Notes: a model not told the origin generated them from the letters alone. A DNA stretch of 8,572 bases from Gammaproteobacteria bacterium (GCA_024277555.1 JAJRUY010000122.1:1-8572); one strand, 5' to 3'; numbered from the stretch's first letter, positions 1-7,746 are shown. Numbers and translations are program-made.

Positions 1-1
1 G

Positions 2-2785
2 GACACCAGCATGGCAGTGCTGATGCAGCAGGGAAAGCTGCTGCTGGGCATATCGCAAATTGATCTTCAGGGAACGGCAAAACTGTTGCCGTTGCTGCCC
101 CGGGATGATGAAACCAGAAAACTGCTGGAGACCCTGTCTCCCAGCGGCCTGCTGACTTCCATACACGCCGGCATAGACCTCAAGAACCCGGCATCCACCC
201 CGGTTTTTTACAGTGAATTCAATCAGCTATCATTTCAACCACAGGGAAAACTGCCCGGCATCAGCAATTTCAGCGGCAACATACTGTTACACAAGGACGC
301 AGCCCGGCTGAGCCTGGATACACAGAATGCACAGATTCGCTTCAGTACGCTGTTTCGCCAACCCCTTACCCTGCGTCTGCTGCAGGGTCAGATTGAATGG
401 AAGAAGAATGGCGCTGACGGCTGGATATTGCATGGCAAACACCTGCTTGCCGACAGCCCCGACCTGCAAACCGTCAGCCGCCTGCGCGTGGAAAAACATG
501 CCGGAAGCCCTCCCATCATGGACATACAGACCGATTTTCGTAATGGCAACGGGGAACGAGCCGGGCTGTATTACCCGGTAGGTATCATGTCCGACAATCT
601 GGTTGCCTGGCTGGATGCCGCCATTGTGTCCGGACGGGTTACACAAGGCAGCTTCCTGTTTTATGGCCCCCTGGCCCCGGGACATTTCCCCTTCGACAAA
701 ACCCGTGATGGTCATTTTGAGGTGCTGTTCGATGTAAAGGATCTGGAACTGGCCTACCAGGATCAGTGGCCGCCATTGACGGGGCTTGCGGCCAATGTGC
801 GCTTCCACAACAACAGCCTGAGCATCCAGGCCAGCCGGGGGCGCATTTACCAAACACAGGTTCAGCATGCAACGGCAGACATCGCCTCTCTGCATCCGAC
901 CAGCCCCTTGCGCATCAGCGGCAACACAACCGGACCCATGAGCGATTATCTGCGCCTGTTGCGTGAAACGCCGCTGAAACATACGCTTGCACGCCGGGTC
1001 GAGGGCCTGTCGGTTTCCGGCAACGCCGGCTTGCAATTGCAACTCGGCATTCCCCTTGCTGCCCGCGCAAACCCGCCGGAGTTTGCCATTGCTGTCGATT
1101 TCAGACCGGACGCCTCCCTGTTCCTGACGCCACAACAACTGCTGCTGCACAAGCTGCAAGGGCAACTGAAAATAAGCAATCAGGGCCTGTTTGCCGACAA
1201 CATTCAGGCCACAACCCTGGACACGGATGTATCACTTTCCATACGCCCCACCAGCAACGCCACTCTGGTCGAGGCTCAGGGCAGGATTCCCGCCCAGGGA
1301 TTGCTGCGCCAATATCCCCAGCTGGCTCCACTGAAACCTCGGGGTGGCACTGATGTGGATCTGATCCTGACGATACCCAACCTGGATGCCCCAGCGGAAA
1401 TGGCAACCAGGCTGCAAATACGATCCACACTCGAAGGAATGGCCATGGACATGCCAGCACCACTGGGAAAAAAGGCGCAACCCAGCATTCCCTTGCAGCT
1501 GGATATGCAGCTGGGGGATGCATCAGCCACAACCACGGTGAAATACGGCGACATCCTCGGCATCACCTTCAAGCAGGACAGTACGCAGGGGGATGAACTG
1601 CTGGCAAAGATCTCTACACTCCCTGTACGCAGTTGGCTGCACCATTTCAGCGCCCAGAGCAGTCAGGATCTTTCCTCCGTGAAACTCAAGCGCGTTCGCC
1701 TGGAAACGGAAAAACTGGATGCCTCACCCCTGATTGCTTCCTCGTTCCTGCTGGATCTGAACCATTCTGAAGGCAGATGGAAGGGACAGATCAGCTCCGA
1801 CAACATCAGCGGCAGCGTGGCGTTTGCCGATGATCTGCTCAGCCAGCCCCTGGTACTCAGCCTCGATAAACTACAGCTGCAAACCTCACCGGAAAAAACC
1901 GCAAAAACACCGGAAGCATCAACCGAAAAGCTGCTGCCAGGTGATTTTCCCGCCATCAGGCTCAGCAGCAGGAATTTTGTTCTAAACAAGGCAAAACTTG
2001 GAACCCTGGAGCTGATCACCACCAGACAGGCACAAACCCAGAGCATAGAAAAACTGGAAGTTCACGGAAAGCTGGCAGACATCTCGGTTCACGGCAGCTG
2101 GGAATACATTGCTGGCGGTGGCACCACCTGGCTAAAGGGCGTGGTCAACACAAATAACATGGGAAAACTACTGAAAAAAGCCCTGCACATGGACTTTCTT
2201 TCGGGCAGCAAAACCTACCTCAGTTTTGACCTGAGCTGGCCAGGTGCGCCTTTTCAGCCCCATATCAAAAAGATGCAGGGAGAAGCCCAGCTGGATATGG
2301 CCCAGGGCAGTTTCCTGCACTTCAAACCTGGCCTGGCGCGCATCCTGGGGCTGGTCAACTTTGACACCCTGCTGCGACGACTGAAGCTCGACTTCAAGGA
2401 TGTCTACCAGCAAGGCATGGCCTTCGACACCATCATGGGAAATTTCCAGTTCGATGCCGGCCAGATGTACACCAACAACCTGGAAATCATCGGACCCTCT
2501 GCTTCCGTGCTGATTGCCGGAAGCATCGACCTGATCAACGAAACCTATGACCAGATCCTGTCTGTATCACCACGCCTGGATACGACACTTCCCGTGGCCG
2601 GCGCCATCGCCGGTGGGCCTGCCGCTGGCCTGGTGGTATTGCTGGCCCAGCAGGCTTTCTCCGAAAAACTTCAGAAAATCCAGCGCATTACCTATAACAT
2701 CAGCGGCACCTGGGATGACCCGAAACTTACCCGACTGAATACGGATATTGAAGAAGGCAAGGAAACCTCAGTGCTGGATCAATAG
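2..2785 (+). CDS. yhdP: YhdP family AsmA-like envelope protein, 5'-truncated by window edge
   Basis: The frame is open from the first base of the window to the TAG at 2783-2785. The first ATG at 11 has no ribosome binding site and lies inside the protein, so the real start is upstream. About 927 residues are visible, while E. coli YhdP has about 1266. The missing part should hold the N-terminal membrane anchor. The middle looks like the DUF3971 / AsmA-like beta-rich repeat region. The last ~150 residues (from about 757, counting from the ATG at 11) carry the most family-specific block: a GEAQLDMAQGSF segment, then LGLVNFDTLLRRL, LDFKDVYQQGMAFD, GPSAS, the AGAIAGGPAAG stretch and a closing YNISGTWDDP motif. 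From the family: YhdP acts with TamB and YdbH as a periplasm-spanning bridge for phospholipid transport to the outer membrane. The tldD neighbourhood is also typical. No frameshift is visible. Confidence 0.93.
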   Translation, partial: DTSMAVLMQQGKLLLGISQIDLQGTAKLLPLLPRDDETRKLLETLSPSGLLTSIHAGIDLKNPASTPVFYSEFNQLSFQPQGKLPGISNFSGNILLHKDAARLSLDTQNAQIRFSTLFRQPLTLRLLQGQIEWKKNGADGWILHGKHLLADSPDLQTVSRLRVEKHAGSPPIMDIQTDFRNGNGERAGLYYPVGIMSDNLVAWLDAAIVSGRVTQGSFLFYGPLAPGHFPFDKTRDGHFEVLFDVKDLELAYQDQWPPLTGLAANVRFHNNSLSIQASRGRIYQTQVQHATADIASLHPTSPLRISGNTTGPMSDYLRLLRETPLKHTLARRVEGLSVSGNAGLQLQLGIPLAARANPPEFAIAVDFRPDASLFLTPQQLLLHKLQGQLKISNQGLFADNIQATTLDTDVSLSIRPTSNATLVEAQGRIPAQGLLRQYPQLAPLKPRGGTDVDLILTIPNLDAPAEMATRLQIRSTLEGMAMDMPAPLGKKAQPSIPLQLDMQLGDASATTTVKYGDILGITFKQDSTQGDELLAKISTLPVRSWLHHFSAQSSQDLSSVKLKRVRLETEKLDASPLIASSFLLDLNHSEGRWKGQISSDNISGSVAFADDLLSQPLVLSLDKLQLQTSPEKTAKTPEASTEKLLPGDFPAIRLSSRNFVLNKAKLGTLELITTRQAQTQSIEKLEVHGKLADISVHGSWEYIAGGGTTWLKGVVNTNNMGKLLKKALHMDFLSGSKTYLSFDLSWPGAPFQPHIKKMQGEAQLDMAQGSFLHFKPGLARILGLVNFDTLLRRLKLDFKDVYQQGMAFDTIMGNFQFDAGQMYTNNLEIIGPSASVLIAGSIDLINETYDQILSVSPRLDTTLPVAGAIAGGPAAGLVVLLAQQAFSEKLQKIQRITYNISGTWDDPKLTRLNTDIEEGKETSVLDQ

Positions 2786-2818
2786 CGCCCGGCAGGCAAT
2801 GCGGTCTGGCGCGCCCCG

Positions 2819-2827
2819 TGTTATTCT
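2819..2827 (+). promoter_or_regulatory. possible extended -10 promoter before the nitrilase gene
   Basis: In the 84-bp gap after yhdP the sequence changes from GC-rich to AT-rich, and TGtTATTCT fits an extended -10 element (TG, one base, then 4 of 6 matches to TATAAT). The position 17 bp upstream (ATGCGG) is a poor -35, matching only 2 of 6. This could be an internal promoter for nitrilase-tldD-pmbA, or chance. It is weak evidence from base matches only. Confidence 0.22.
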
Positions 2828-2869
2828 TATAGATATACAACACAGGAACCAACCCCAACTCAAAAACAG

Positions 2870-3700
2870 ATGACAGAAACCCTATTCAAAGCCGCCTGTA
2901 TACAACTTGCTTCCGGCTCCAACGTCAACGCCAATCTTCTGGAAGCCCAGAGATTGATGGAGCATGCCGTCCGGGAAGGAGCACGCCTGATCATATTGCC
3001 GGAAAACTTTGCCTACATGGGTGCCCAATGCAGTGATATGTTGGACATCAGTGAGCAGGACAACGACGGCCCGATACAGCATTTCCTGTCACAAATCGCA
3101 CAGAAACTGGGCATCTGGCTGATTGGCGGCACCATCCCCATCACCACCGAATCGCCACAAAAACTGCGTGCCGCCTGTCTGCTCTATGATGACAGCGGGA
3201 AACGCGTGGCTCGATACGACAAAATGCACCTGTTTGATGTAAATCTGGTGGAAACCGATGAACAGTATGTCGAATCGGAAAACATCGAGCCGGGAAACCG
3301 GCTATGCGTGGTGGACACGCCGTTTGGAAAGCTTGGCTTGTCTGTCTGCTATGACCTGCGCTTTCCGGAAATGTACCGGGCCATGATGGATCAGGGAATG
3401 GAGCTGCTGGTATTGCCCGCCGCGTTCACCGCCATGACCGGCGAGGCTCACTGGGACGCGCTACTGCGCGCCCGCGCCATCGAGAACCTCAGCTTCGTAC
3501 TCGCTGCCGCCCAGGGCGGTTTCCACATCACCGGCCGCAAGACCTGGGGACACAGCATGATCATTGACCCCTGGGGTAACAAACTGGCAGAACAAACCAG
3601 TGGCAACGGCCCGGTAATCGCGGAAATAGACATGGAATTCCTGCAGGCTACCCGGCGCAACTTCCCCAGCCTGCAACACCGCCGCATCCATTGTAAATAA
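2870..3700 (+). CDS. Carbon-nitrogen hydrolase, Nit1/Nit2-type amidase
   Basis: A 276-residue single-domain nitrilase-superfamily protein, the usual length for this group. The Glu-Lys-Cys catalytic triad is visible: E45 in LPENF, K118 in YDKMHLFDV, and C160 in LSVCYDLRFPE. The KMHLFDV context, the Y-x-E-x(5)-PG segment at 133-142 and CYDLRFPE are typical of Nit1 (deaminated glutathione amidase) and Nit2 (omega-amidase) relatives. These hydrolyse C-N amide bonds of small cytoplasmic metabolites. The exact substrate cannot be read from sequence, so I leave the symbol empty. The ATG at 2870 is the only start option: between the yhdP TAG and this codon there is no in-frame ATG, GTG, TTG or CTG. 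No Shine-Dalgarno lies at normal distance; the nearest AGGAA (2844-2848) is 21 bases away. The gene sits between yhdP and tldD, an order also known from Pseudomonas. Confidence 0.91.
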   Translation: MTETLFKAACIQLASGSNVNANLLEAQRLMEHAVREGARLIILPENFAYMGAQCSDMLDISEQDNDGPIQHFLSQIAQKLGIWLIGGTIPITTESPQKLRAACLLYDDSGKRVARYDKMHLFDVNLVETDEQYVESENIEPGNRLCVVDTPFGKLGLSVCYDLRFPEMYRAMMDQGMELLVLPAAFTAMTGEAHWDALLRARAIENLSFVLAAAQGGFHITGRKTWGHSMIIDPWGNKLAEQTSGNGPVIAEIDMEFLQATRRNFPSLQHRRIHCK

Positions 3701-3720
3701 TCCAACCTGTACCGAATCCT

Positions 3721-5163
3721 ATGAGCAATACCCTAGCCCTTGCCCGGGAGACATTGCTGTCTCCCGCCGGCATTACCGACCAGCATCTGCAACAGGTGAT
3801 GGACAAGCTGATCAGCTGCCAGCTGGATACTGCCGACCTCTATTTCCAGTATTCCCGGCTGGAATCCTGGATGCTGGACGACGGCATCATCAATGAAGGC
3901 AACTTCAACCTGGAACAGGGTGCCGGACTGCGTGTCATCAGCGGCGAGAAAACCGGCTTTGCCTACACCGAAGAACTGCATCTGGAAAACCTGCTGGAAG
4001 CAGCAGACAGCGCCCGCGCCATTAGCCGTGCCGGACAGTCTGGCAGTATCCGCATTACCGGACCCACCAGCGTACAACCCCTGTATGGCGCGCACAACCC
4101 GCTGGAAAGCCTGCCGGATGAACGCAAGATAGAGCTAATGAAACAACTGGACGCAGAAGCCCGCGCAGCCGACCCACGCGTCAAACAGGTCACTGTAAGT
4201 ATGGTTGCCGCCCACGACACCATTTTGGTGATGGACAACAACGGCAACCTGGCTTCCGATGTGCGCCCGCTGGTGCGCTGCAACATCAATGTCATCGTCG
4301 AGCAGAATGGCCGCCGCGAGCAGGCCAGCGCCGGGGGTGGCTCGCGCACTGACCTGAACTTCTTCATCGAGGAAGACCGGGGACTGGGCTATGCCCGGGA
4401 TGCAGTACGCCAGGCGCTGGTGAACCTGGAGGCCGTGGATACACCCGCCGGCGCCATGACCGTGGTACTCGGCCCCGGCTGGCCCGGCATCCTGCTGCAT
4501 GAAGCCATCGGCCACGGGCTGGAAGGAGACTTCAACCGCAAGGGACTTTCCGCCTTCTCCAACCGCATCGGTGAACAGGTGGCATCGCCGCTATGCACCA
4601 TTGTGGATGATGGCACCCTGCCCAACCGCCGCGGCTCCCTCAGCATCGACGACGAGGGCACTCCCGGCCAGAATACGGTGCTGATAGAAAACGGCATCCT
4701 CAAGGGCTACATGCAGGACAAGTTCAACGCCCGGCTCATGGGAATGCAGGCCACGGGCAACGGCCGACGAGAATCCTATGCCCACCTGCCCCTGCCGCGC
4801 ATGACCAACACCTACATGCTGCCCGGCAAGCACAATCCCGAAGAAATACTGCAATCGGTAAAAAACGGTCTCTATGCCGTCAATTTTGCCGGTGGCCAGG
4901 TGGATATCACCTCCGGCAAATTCGTCTTTTCCCTGAGCGAAGCCTATCTCATTGAAGACGGGAAAATCACCGCCCCGGTAAAAGGCGCTACCCTCATTGG
5001 CAACGGCCCGGAGGTTCTTACCCGGGTGAGCATGGTGGGCGATGACCTGCAACTCGATCCCGGCGTGGGCACCTGCGGCAAAGACGGGCAAAGCGTCCCC
5101 GTGGGCGTGGGTCAGCCCACCCTCAAGGTGGATGAAATCACCGTGGGAGGAACAGCGCTATGA
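3721..5163 (+). CDS. tldD: Metalloprotease TldD, catalytic subunit
   Basis: 480 residues, against 481 in E. coli TldD. The N-terminal block with LYFQYSRLESWMLDDGII and the GEKTGFAYTEE segment matches the family start, supporting ATG 3721. The zinc-protease signature HEAIGH is at residues 260-265 (H260, E261, H265), and the conserved C-terminal Cys that completes the metal site is C452 in GVGTCGKDGQ. Both are intact, so the subunit should be active. From the family: TldD pairs with TldE/PmbA in a cytosolic heterodimer that degrades small unfolded peptides, removes the leader from microcin B17 and digests the CcdA antitoxin. The gene begins 20 bp after the nitrilase stop without a recognisable Shine-Dalgarno sequence, and its last codons overlap the pmbA start by four bases (ATGA), so the two subunits are likely made in coupled amounts. 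Confidence 0.97.
   Translation: MSNTLALARETLLSPAGITDQHLQQVMDKLISCQLDTADLYFQYSRLESWMLDDGIINEGNFNLEQGAGLRVISGEKTGFAYTEELHLENLLEAADSARAISRAGQSGSIRITGPTSVQPLYGAHNPLESLPDERKIELMKQLDAEARAADPRVKQVTVSMVAAHDTILVMDNNGNLASDVRPLVRCNINVIVEQNGRREQASAGGGSRTDLNFFIEEDRGLGYARDAVRQALVNLEAVDTPAGAMTVVLGPGWPGILLHEAIGHGLEGDFNRKGLSAFSNRIGEQVASPLCTIVDDGTLPNRRGSLSIDDEGTPGQNTVLIENGILKGYMQDKFNARLMGMQATGNGRRESYAHLPLPRMTNTYMLPGKHNPEEILQSVKNGLYAVNFAGGQVDITSGKFVFSLSEAYLIEDGKITAPVKGATLIGNGPEVLTRVSMVGDDLQLDPGVGTCGKDGQSVPVGVGQPTLKVDEITVGGTAL
5146..5151 (+). promoter_or_regulatory. Ribosome binding site of pmbA
   Basis: GGAGGA, eight bases before the ATG at 5160, lies inside the 3' end of tldD. It fixes the pmbA start and supports both independent initiation and coupling to tldD translation. 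Confidence 0.8.
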
Positions 5164-6488
5164 GCAGCCCTTCAATCGAACTACTGGAGCAGATGGTGGC
5201 CGATCTCCTGGCCGAAGCAAAAAAGCTGGGAGCCAGCTCAGCAGATGCTGCCGTCTCCAGCTCCGCCGGGCTGTCCCTTACCGTGCGCATGGGCGAAACC
5301 GAAACCATCGAACACACTCGGGATCAAGGTCTTGGCATTAGCGTCTATTTCGGGCAGCGCAAAGGCTCTGCCAGCACCACCGACCTGAATCCCGCCGCCA
5401 TACGCGAGGCCGTGGGAAAAGCCTGCACCATCGCCAAAAACACCTCAGAAGACGACTGTGCCGGTCTTGCCGATGCTGCGCTCATGGCAAGGGATTATCC
5501 GGATCTGGATCTGTGCCACCCCTGGCCCATCAGCCCCAATGAAGCCATGCAGGTGGCGCTGCGGGCAGAACAGGCGGCACGGGATCTCGACCCGCGCATC
5601 AGCAACTCCGAAGGCGCCACCCTGAACACCCAAAGCGGCAGCTTCATCTACGGCAACAGCCACGGCTTTGTCGGCGGCTACCCCACCAGCCAGCATAGCC
5701 TCAGCTGCGTTGTATTGTCCGAAGAAAACGACTGCATGCAACGGGACTACTGGTACGACAGCCGCCGCGACTGGCACAAGCTGGCAACGCCGGAAAGCAT
5801 CGGTCGCAAGGCCGCAGAACGCGCCCTGGCCAAGCTGCACGGGCGTCAGCTGGGCAGCCGCCAGTCGCCGGTGATCTTTCGTGCCGATATTGCACCAGGG
5901 TTGCTGCGCAGCCTTACCGGCGCCATCCGCGGCCATGCGCAATACCGCCAGGCAAGCTTCCTGCTCAATTCCCTGGGGGAGCAGATTTTCCCGGACTGGG
6001 TGGAAATCAGGGAAGACCCCCTTATCCCCCAGGGTTTGTCCAGCGCCCCTTTCGACAACGAAGGCGTGACGACCCGCCCCAAGCACCTGATCAAGAATGG
6101 CACGCTGGAAACCTATATTCTGGACAGCTATTCCGCCCGCAAGCTGGGGATGCAAACCACGGGCAATGCCGGTGGTGTGAGGAACCTGAGCATAGAGAGC
6201 AACAACATGGGGCTTGAACAAATGTTGCAGGAAATGGGAACCGGCCTGCTGGTTACCGAGCTGATGGGACAGGGACTCAACCCCGTAACCGGCGACTATT
6301 CCCGGGGTGCTGCGGGCTTTTGGGTGGAAAATGGCGAAATTCAGTATCCGGTGGAAGAAATCACCATTGCCAGCAACATGCAGGACATGTTCCGGCAACT
6401 GGTCGCCGTGGGCAATGACAACGATATTCCCGGCAGCGTAAAAACCGGCTCCTGGTGGATAGAGAATATGACCATCGCCGGGAACTGA
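5160..6488 (+). CDS. pmbA: Metalloprotease subunit TldE (PmbA)
   Basis: 442 residues, close to the 450 of E. coli PmbA. It is homologous to TldD but lacks the metal site: where TldD has LLHEAIGHG, PmbA reads LLRSLTGAI at about residues 248-256, as expected for the non-catalytic partner. Family landmarks are the SDAxxS-like N-terminal region, RDYWYDSRRDW at about 196-206, the SLGEQIFPDWVEIREDP block that parallels IGEQVASPLCTIVDDG of TldD, and the C-terminal ENMTIAGN. From the family, PmbA combines with TldD to form the active heterodimer with a closed chamber for short peptides. Start ATG 5160 is supported by GGAGGA and by the ATGA overlap with tldD. In many gammaproteobacteria yjgA lies next to pmbA; it is absent here. 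The stop codon forms part of a hairpin. Confidence 0.97.
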   Translation: MSSPSIELLEQMVADLLAEAKKLGASSADAAVSSSAGLSLTVRMGETETIEHTRDQGLGISVYFGQRKGSASTTDLNPAAIREAVGKACTIAKNTSEDDCAGLADAALMARDYPDLDLCHPWPISPNEAMQVALRAEQAARDLDPRISNSEGATLNTQSGSFIYGNSHGFVGGYPTSQHSLSCVVLSEENDCMQRDYWYDSRRDWHKLATPESIGRKAAERALAKLHGRQLGSRQSPVIFRADIAPGLLRSLTGAIRGHAQYRQASFLLNSLGEQIFPDWVEIREDPLIPQGLSSAPFDNEGVTTRPKHLIKNGTLETYILDSYSARKLGMQTTGNAGGVRNLSIESNNMGLEQMLQEMGTGLLVTELMGQGLNPVTGDYSRGAAGFWVENGEIQYPVEEITIASNMQDMFRQLVAVGNDNDIPGSVKTGSWWIENMTIAGN

Positions 6489-6518
6489 TGGCGGGTGAAT
6501 ACTATTAACCCGCCATCA
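6486..6518 (+). terminator. Hairpin at the end of pmbA, possible transcript 3' end
   Basis: A perfect 11-bp inverted repeat (6486-6496 with 6508-6518, TGATGGCGGGT and its complement) encloses an 11-base loop. It begins with the pmbA stop codon itself. No T-run follows, so it is not a canonical intrinsic terminator. It may stabilise the mRNA 3' end or act in termination with other factors. Confidence 0.45.
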
Positions 6519-6589
6519 ATATACATCGTGTTCAGCGCTTCAGCGAAAGCAAGGATCCTGTAAAGGGAACCTCGAATAATTCGTTTTTC

Positions 6590-6658
6590 GTCACCCCGGC
6601 GAAAGCCGGGGTCCATATAAATCAGCAAGTTATGGATTCCGGCTTCCGCCGGAATGAC
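6590..6658. repeat. Pair of inverted palindromic repeat units (REP/MITE-like)
   Basis: Left unit 6590-6616 is GTCACCCCGGC-gaaa-GCCGGGGTCCAT, with an 8-bp perfect stem. Right unit 6632-6658 is ATGGATTCCGGC-ttcc-GCCGGAATGAC, also with an 8-bp perfect stem. The right unit is the reverse complement of the left apart from five differences in 27, and the differences mostly keep each stem paired. The two face each other across a 15-base spacer, so the whole can also fold as one long hairpin. Units of the GTCATTCCnGCGnAAGCnGGAATCCA type are widely scattered in proteobacterial intergenic regions. No clear target-site duplication is visible. The rest of the 6489-6699 spacer, from 6519 to 6589, shows nothing I can identify. 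Confidence 0.85.
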
Positions 6659-6682
6659 AATTTTACGAGATACCCCTATTAT
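6654..6682 (+). promoter_or_regulatory. Predicted sigma-70 promoter of the CDF transporter gene
   Basis: ATGACA at 6654-6659 (5 of 6 to TTGACA) and TATTAT at 6677-6682 (5 of 6 to TATAAT) are separated by exactly 17 bp. The -35 box is formed by the outer end of the right repeat unit. Transcription would begin near 6689, leaving a leader of only about 11 bases before ATG 6700, which is unusually short and is the main reason for caution. Confidence 0.5.
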
Positions 6683-6685
6683 CTT

Positions 6686-6693
6686 GAGGCGGA
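6686..6693 (+). promoter_or_regulatory. Ribosome binding site of the CDF transporter gene
   Basis: GAGGCGGA lies six bases before ATG 6700, with the GAGG core ten bases away. It favours ATG 6700 over the in-frame ATG at residue 13, and thus includes the His-rich N-terminus in the protein. Confidence 0.55.
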
Positions 6694-6699
6694 AAACAA

Positions 6700-7587
6700 A
6701 TGGGACACGATCACCATCACCACGACATAGACACCATGGGCGACCGGCGCCTGGGCTGGGCCATCGCCATCAACATGCTGTTGACGCTGGCGCAGGTGAT
6801 CGGTGGCATCATCTCCGGCAGTCTGGCATTGATCGCCGACGCCCTGCACAATTTCAGTGATGCCGCATCCCTGCTGATTGCCTGGGTGGCGCGGCGGATC
6901 GGCAGACAGCCGCCAGATCTTTTCAAGACCTTCGGTTACAAGCGGGCCGAGGTGATTGCCGCGCTGATCAACCTCGTTACGCTGGTGATCGTGGGGCTCT
7001 ACCTGATCTATGCAGCGCTGTGGCGCATGTATGAGCCGCAAGTCATTGAAGGCTGGACGGTGGTTATCGTGGCCGGCATTGCGCTGGTGATCGATATCGC
7101 CACGGCCATGCTCACCTACAGCATGTCCAAGCACAGCATGAACATCCGTGCTGCATTCCTGCATAACGTCTCCGATGCCCTGGCTTCAGTCGGGGTAATC
7201 ATCGCTGGCAGCCTGATCCTGCTGTATGACTGGTACTGGACGGATACGGTGCTAACGCTGCTTATTGCCGGTTATGTGCTTTATCAGGCCGCAAGCCTGT
7301 TGCCCAAGACCATTCATATCCTCATGGAAGGTACACCGGAAGATATCTCCATTAAAGAAGTGATCAGGACCATGGAGGATATCGAAGGTGTCTCAAATGT
7401 CCATCATGTTCATCTATGGCAACTCGATGAACATAAAGACGCACTCGAAGCCCATGTCGTCATTACTGATTTTGCACAGACAGAGCAAATCAAGGCAGCA
7501 CTGAAAGCCGAACTTGAAAAGCAGTTTTCTATCGTTCACTCAACGCTGGAATTTGAAATTGAACATTGCCGCGAGGCCTGTTGCTGA
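6700..7587 (+). CDS. Cation diffusion facilitator, probable Zn(II)/Cd(II) efflux transporter
   Basis: 295 residues with the CDF architecture: six hydrophobic segments (about 18-38, 42-64, 83-108, 119-141, 151-175, 180-201) and a cytoplasmic C-terminal domain from about 205, containing the HHVHLW motif (235-240). The transport-site residues are H50 and D54 in TM2 (ALHNFSDA) and H155 and D159 in TM5 (FLHNVSDA). In this family the HD-HD pattern goes with Zn(II) and Cd(II) selectivity, as in ZitB and CzcD, rather than the DD-DD type of manganese exporters. From the family, these are proton-driven antiporters in the inner membrane that export excess metal. The N-terminus is His-rich (MGHDHHHHD) and the C-terminus ends in HCREACC; both are plausible metal-binding tails. 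The gene stands alone, behind its own likely promoter, and converges with the response regulator gene. Confidence 0.95.
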   Translation: MGHDHHHHDIDTMGDRRLGWAIAINMLLTLAQVIGGIISGSLALIADALHNFSDAASLLIAWVARRIGRQPPDLFKTFGYKRAEVIAALINLVTLVIVGLYLIYAALWRMYEPQVIEGWTVVIVAGIALVIDIATAMLTYSMSKHSMNIRAAFLHNVSDALASVGVIIAGSLILLYDWYWTDTVLTLLIAGYVLYQAASLLPKTIHILMEGTPEDISIKEVIRTMEDIEGVSNVHHVHLWQLDEHKDALEAHVVITDFAQTEQIKAALKAELEKQFSIVHSTLEFEIEHCREACC

Positions 7588-7746
7588 TCTTCGCTTACCG
7601 CTCCACTTCCTGGATCGCCCCTGGCAGCTGCTCGAAGCAGGTTTCCCGCGCCTGCTGAAGAAAAGCCGGAGAAATGACCAAATGGTTCAAGGAAACCGAG
7701 CAGACGCAGGCACCCCGGATAAAGGATGGCAATGCTGCCGTCCTCA

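Noticed and set aside
287..1165. 292-codon open frame on the minus strand within yhdP
   Set aside because: Antisense shadow of yhdP with low-complexity Gln/Ala/Gly-rich translation and no family resemblance.
2785..2815. GC-rich stretch after yhdP as an intrinsic terminator
   Set aside because: Only a 5-bp GCGCC/GGCGC pairing across an 18-base loop, with no T-run directly after it. The downstream genes also look like part of the same operon.
2783..2872. Possible UAG read-through joining YhdP to the nitrilase (same frame, no further stop between them)
   Set aside because: The gap is only 28 codons, so an open frame is unsurprising. Both proteins end or start where their families do, and nothing suggests a recoding signal.
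5445..6398. 317-codon open frame on the minus strand within pmbA
   Set aside because: Complete antisense overlap with a well-supported gene. The frame is open because of the codon bias of the real gene, and the peptide has no recognisable domain.
6341..6628. 95-codon minus-strand ORF starting in the repeat (begins MLIYMDPGFRRGDE)
   Set aside because: Its start is translation of the palindromic repeat, a common artefact in proteobacterial annotation, and the rest is antisense to the 3' end of pmbA. No ribosome binding site supports it.
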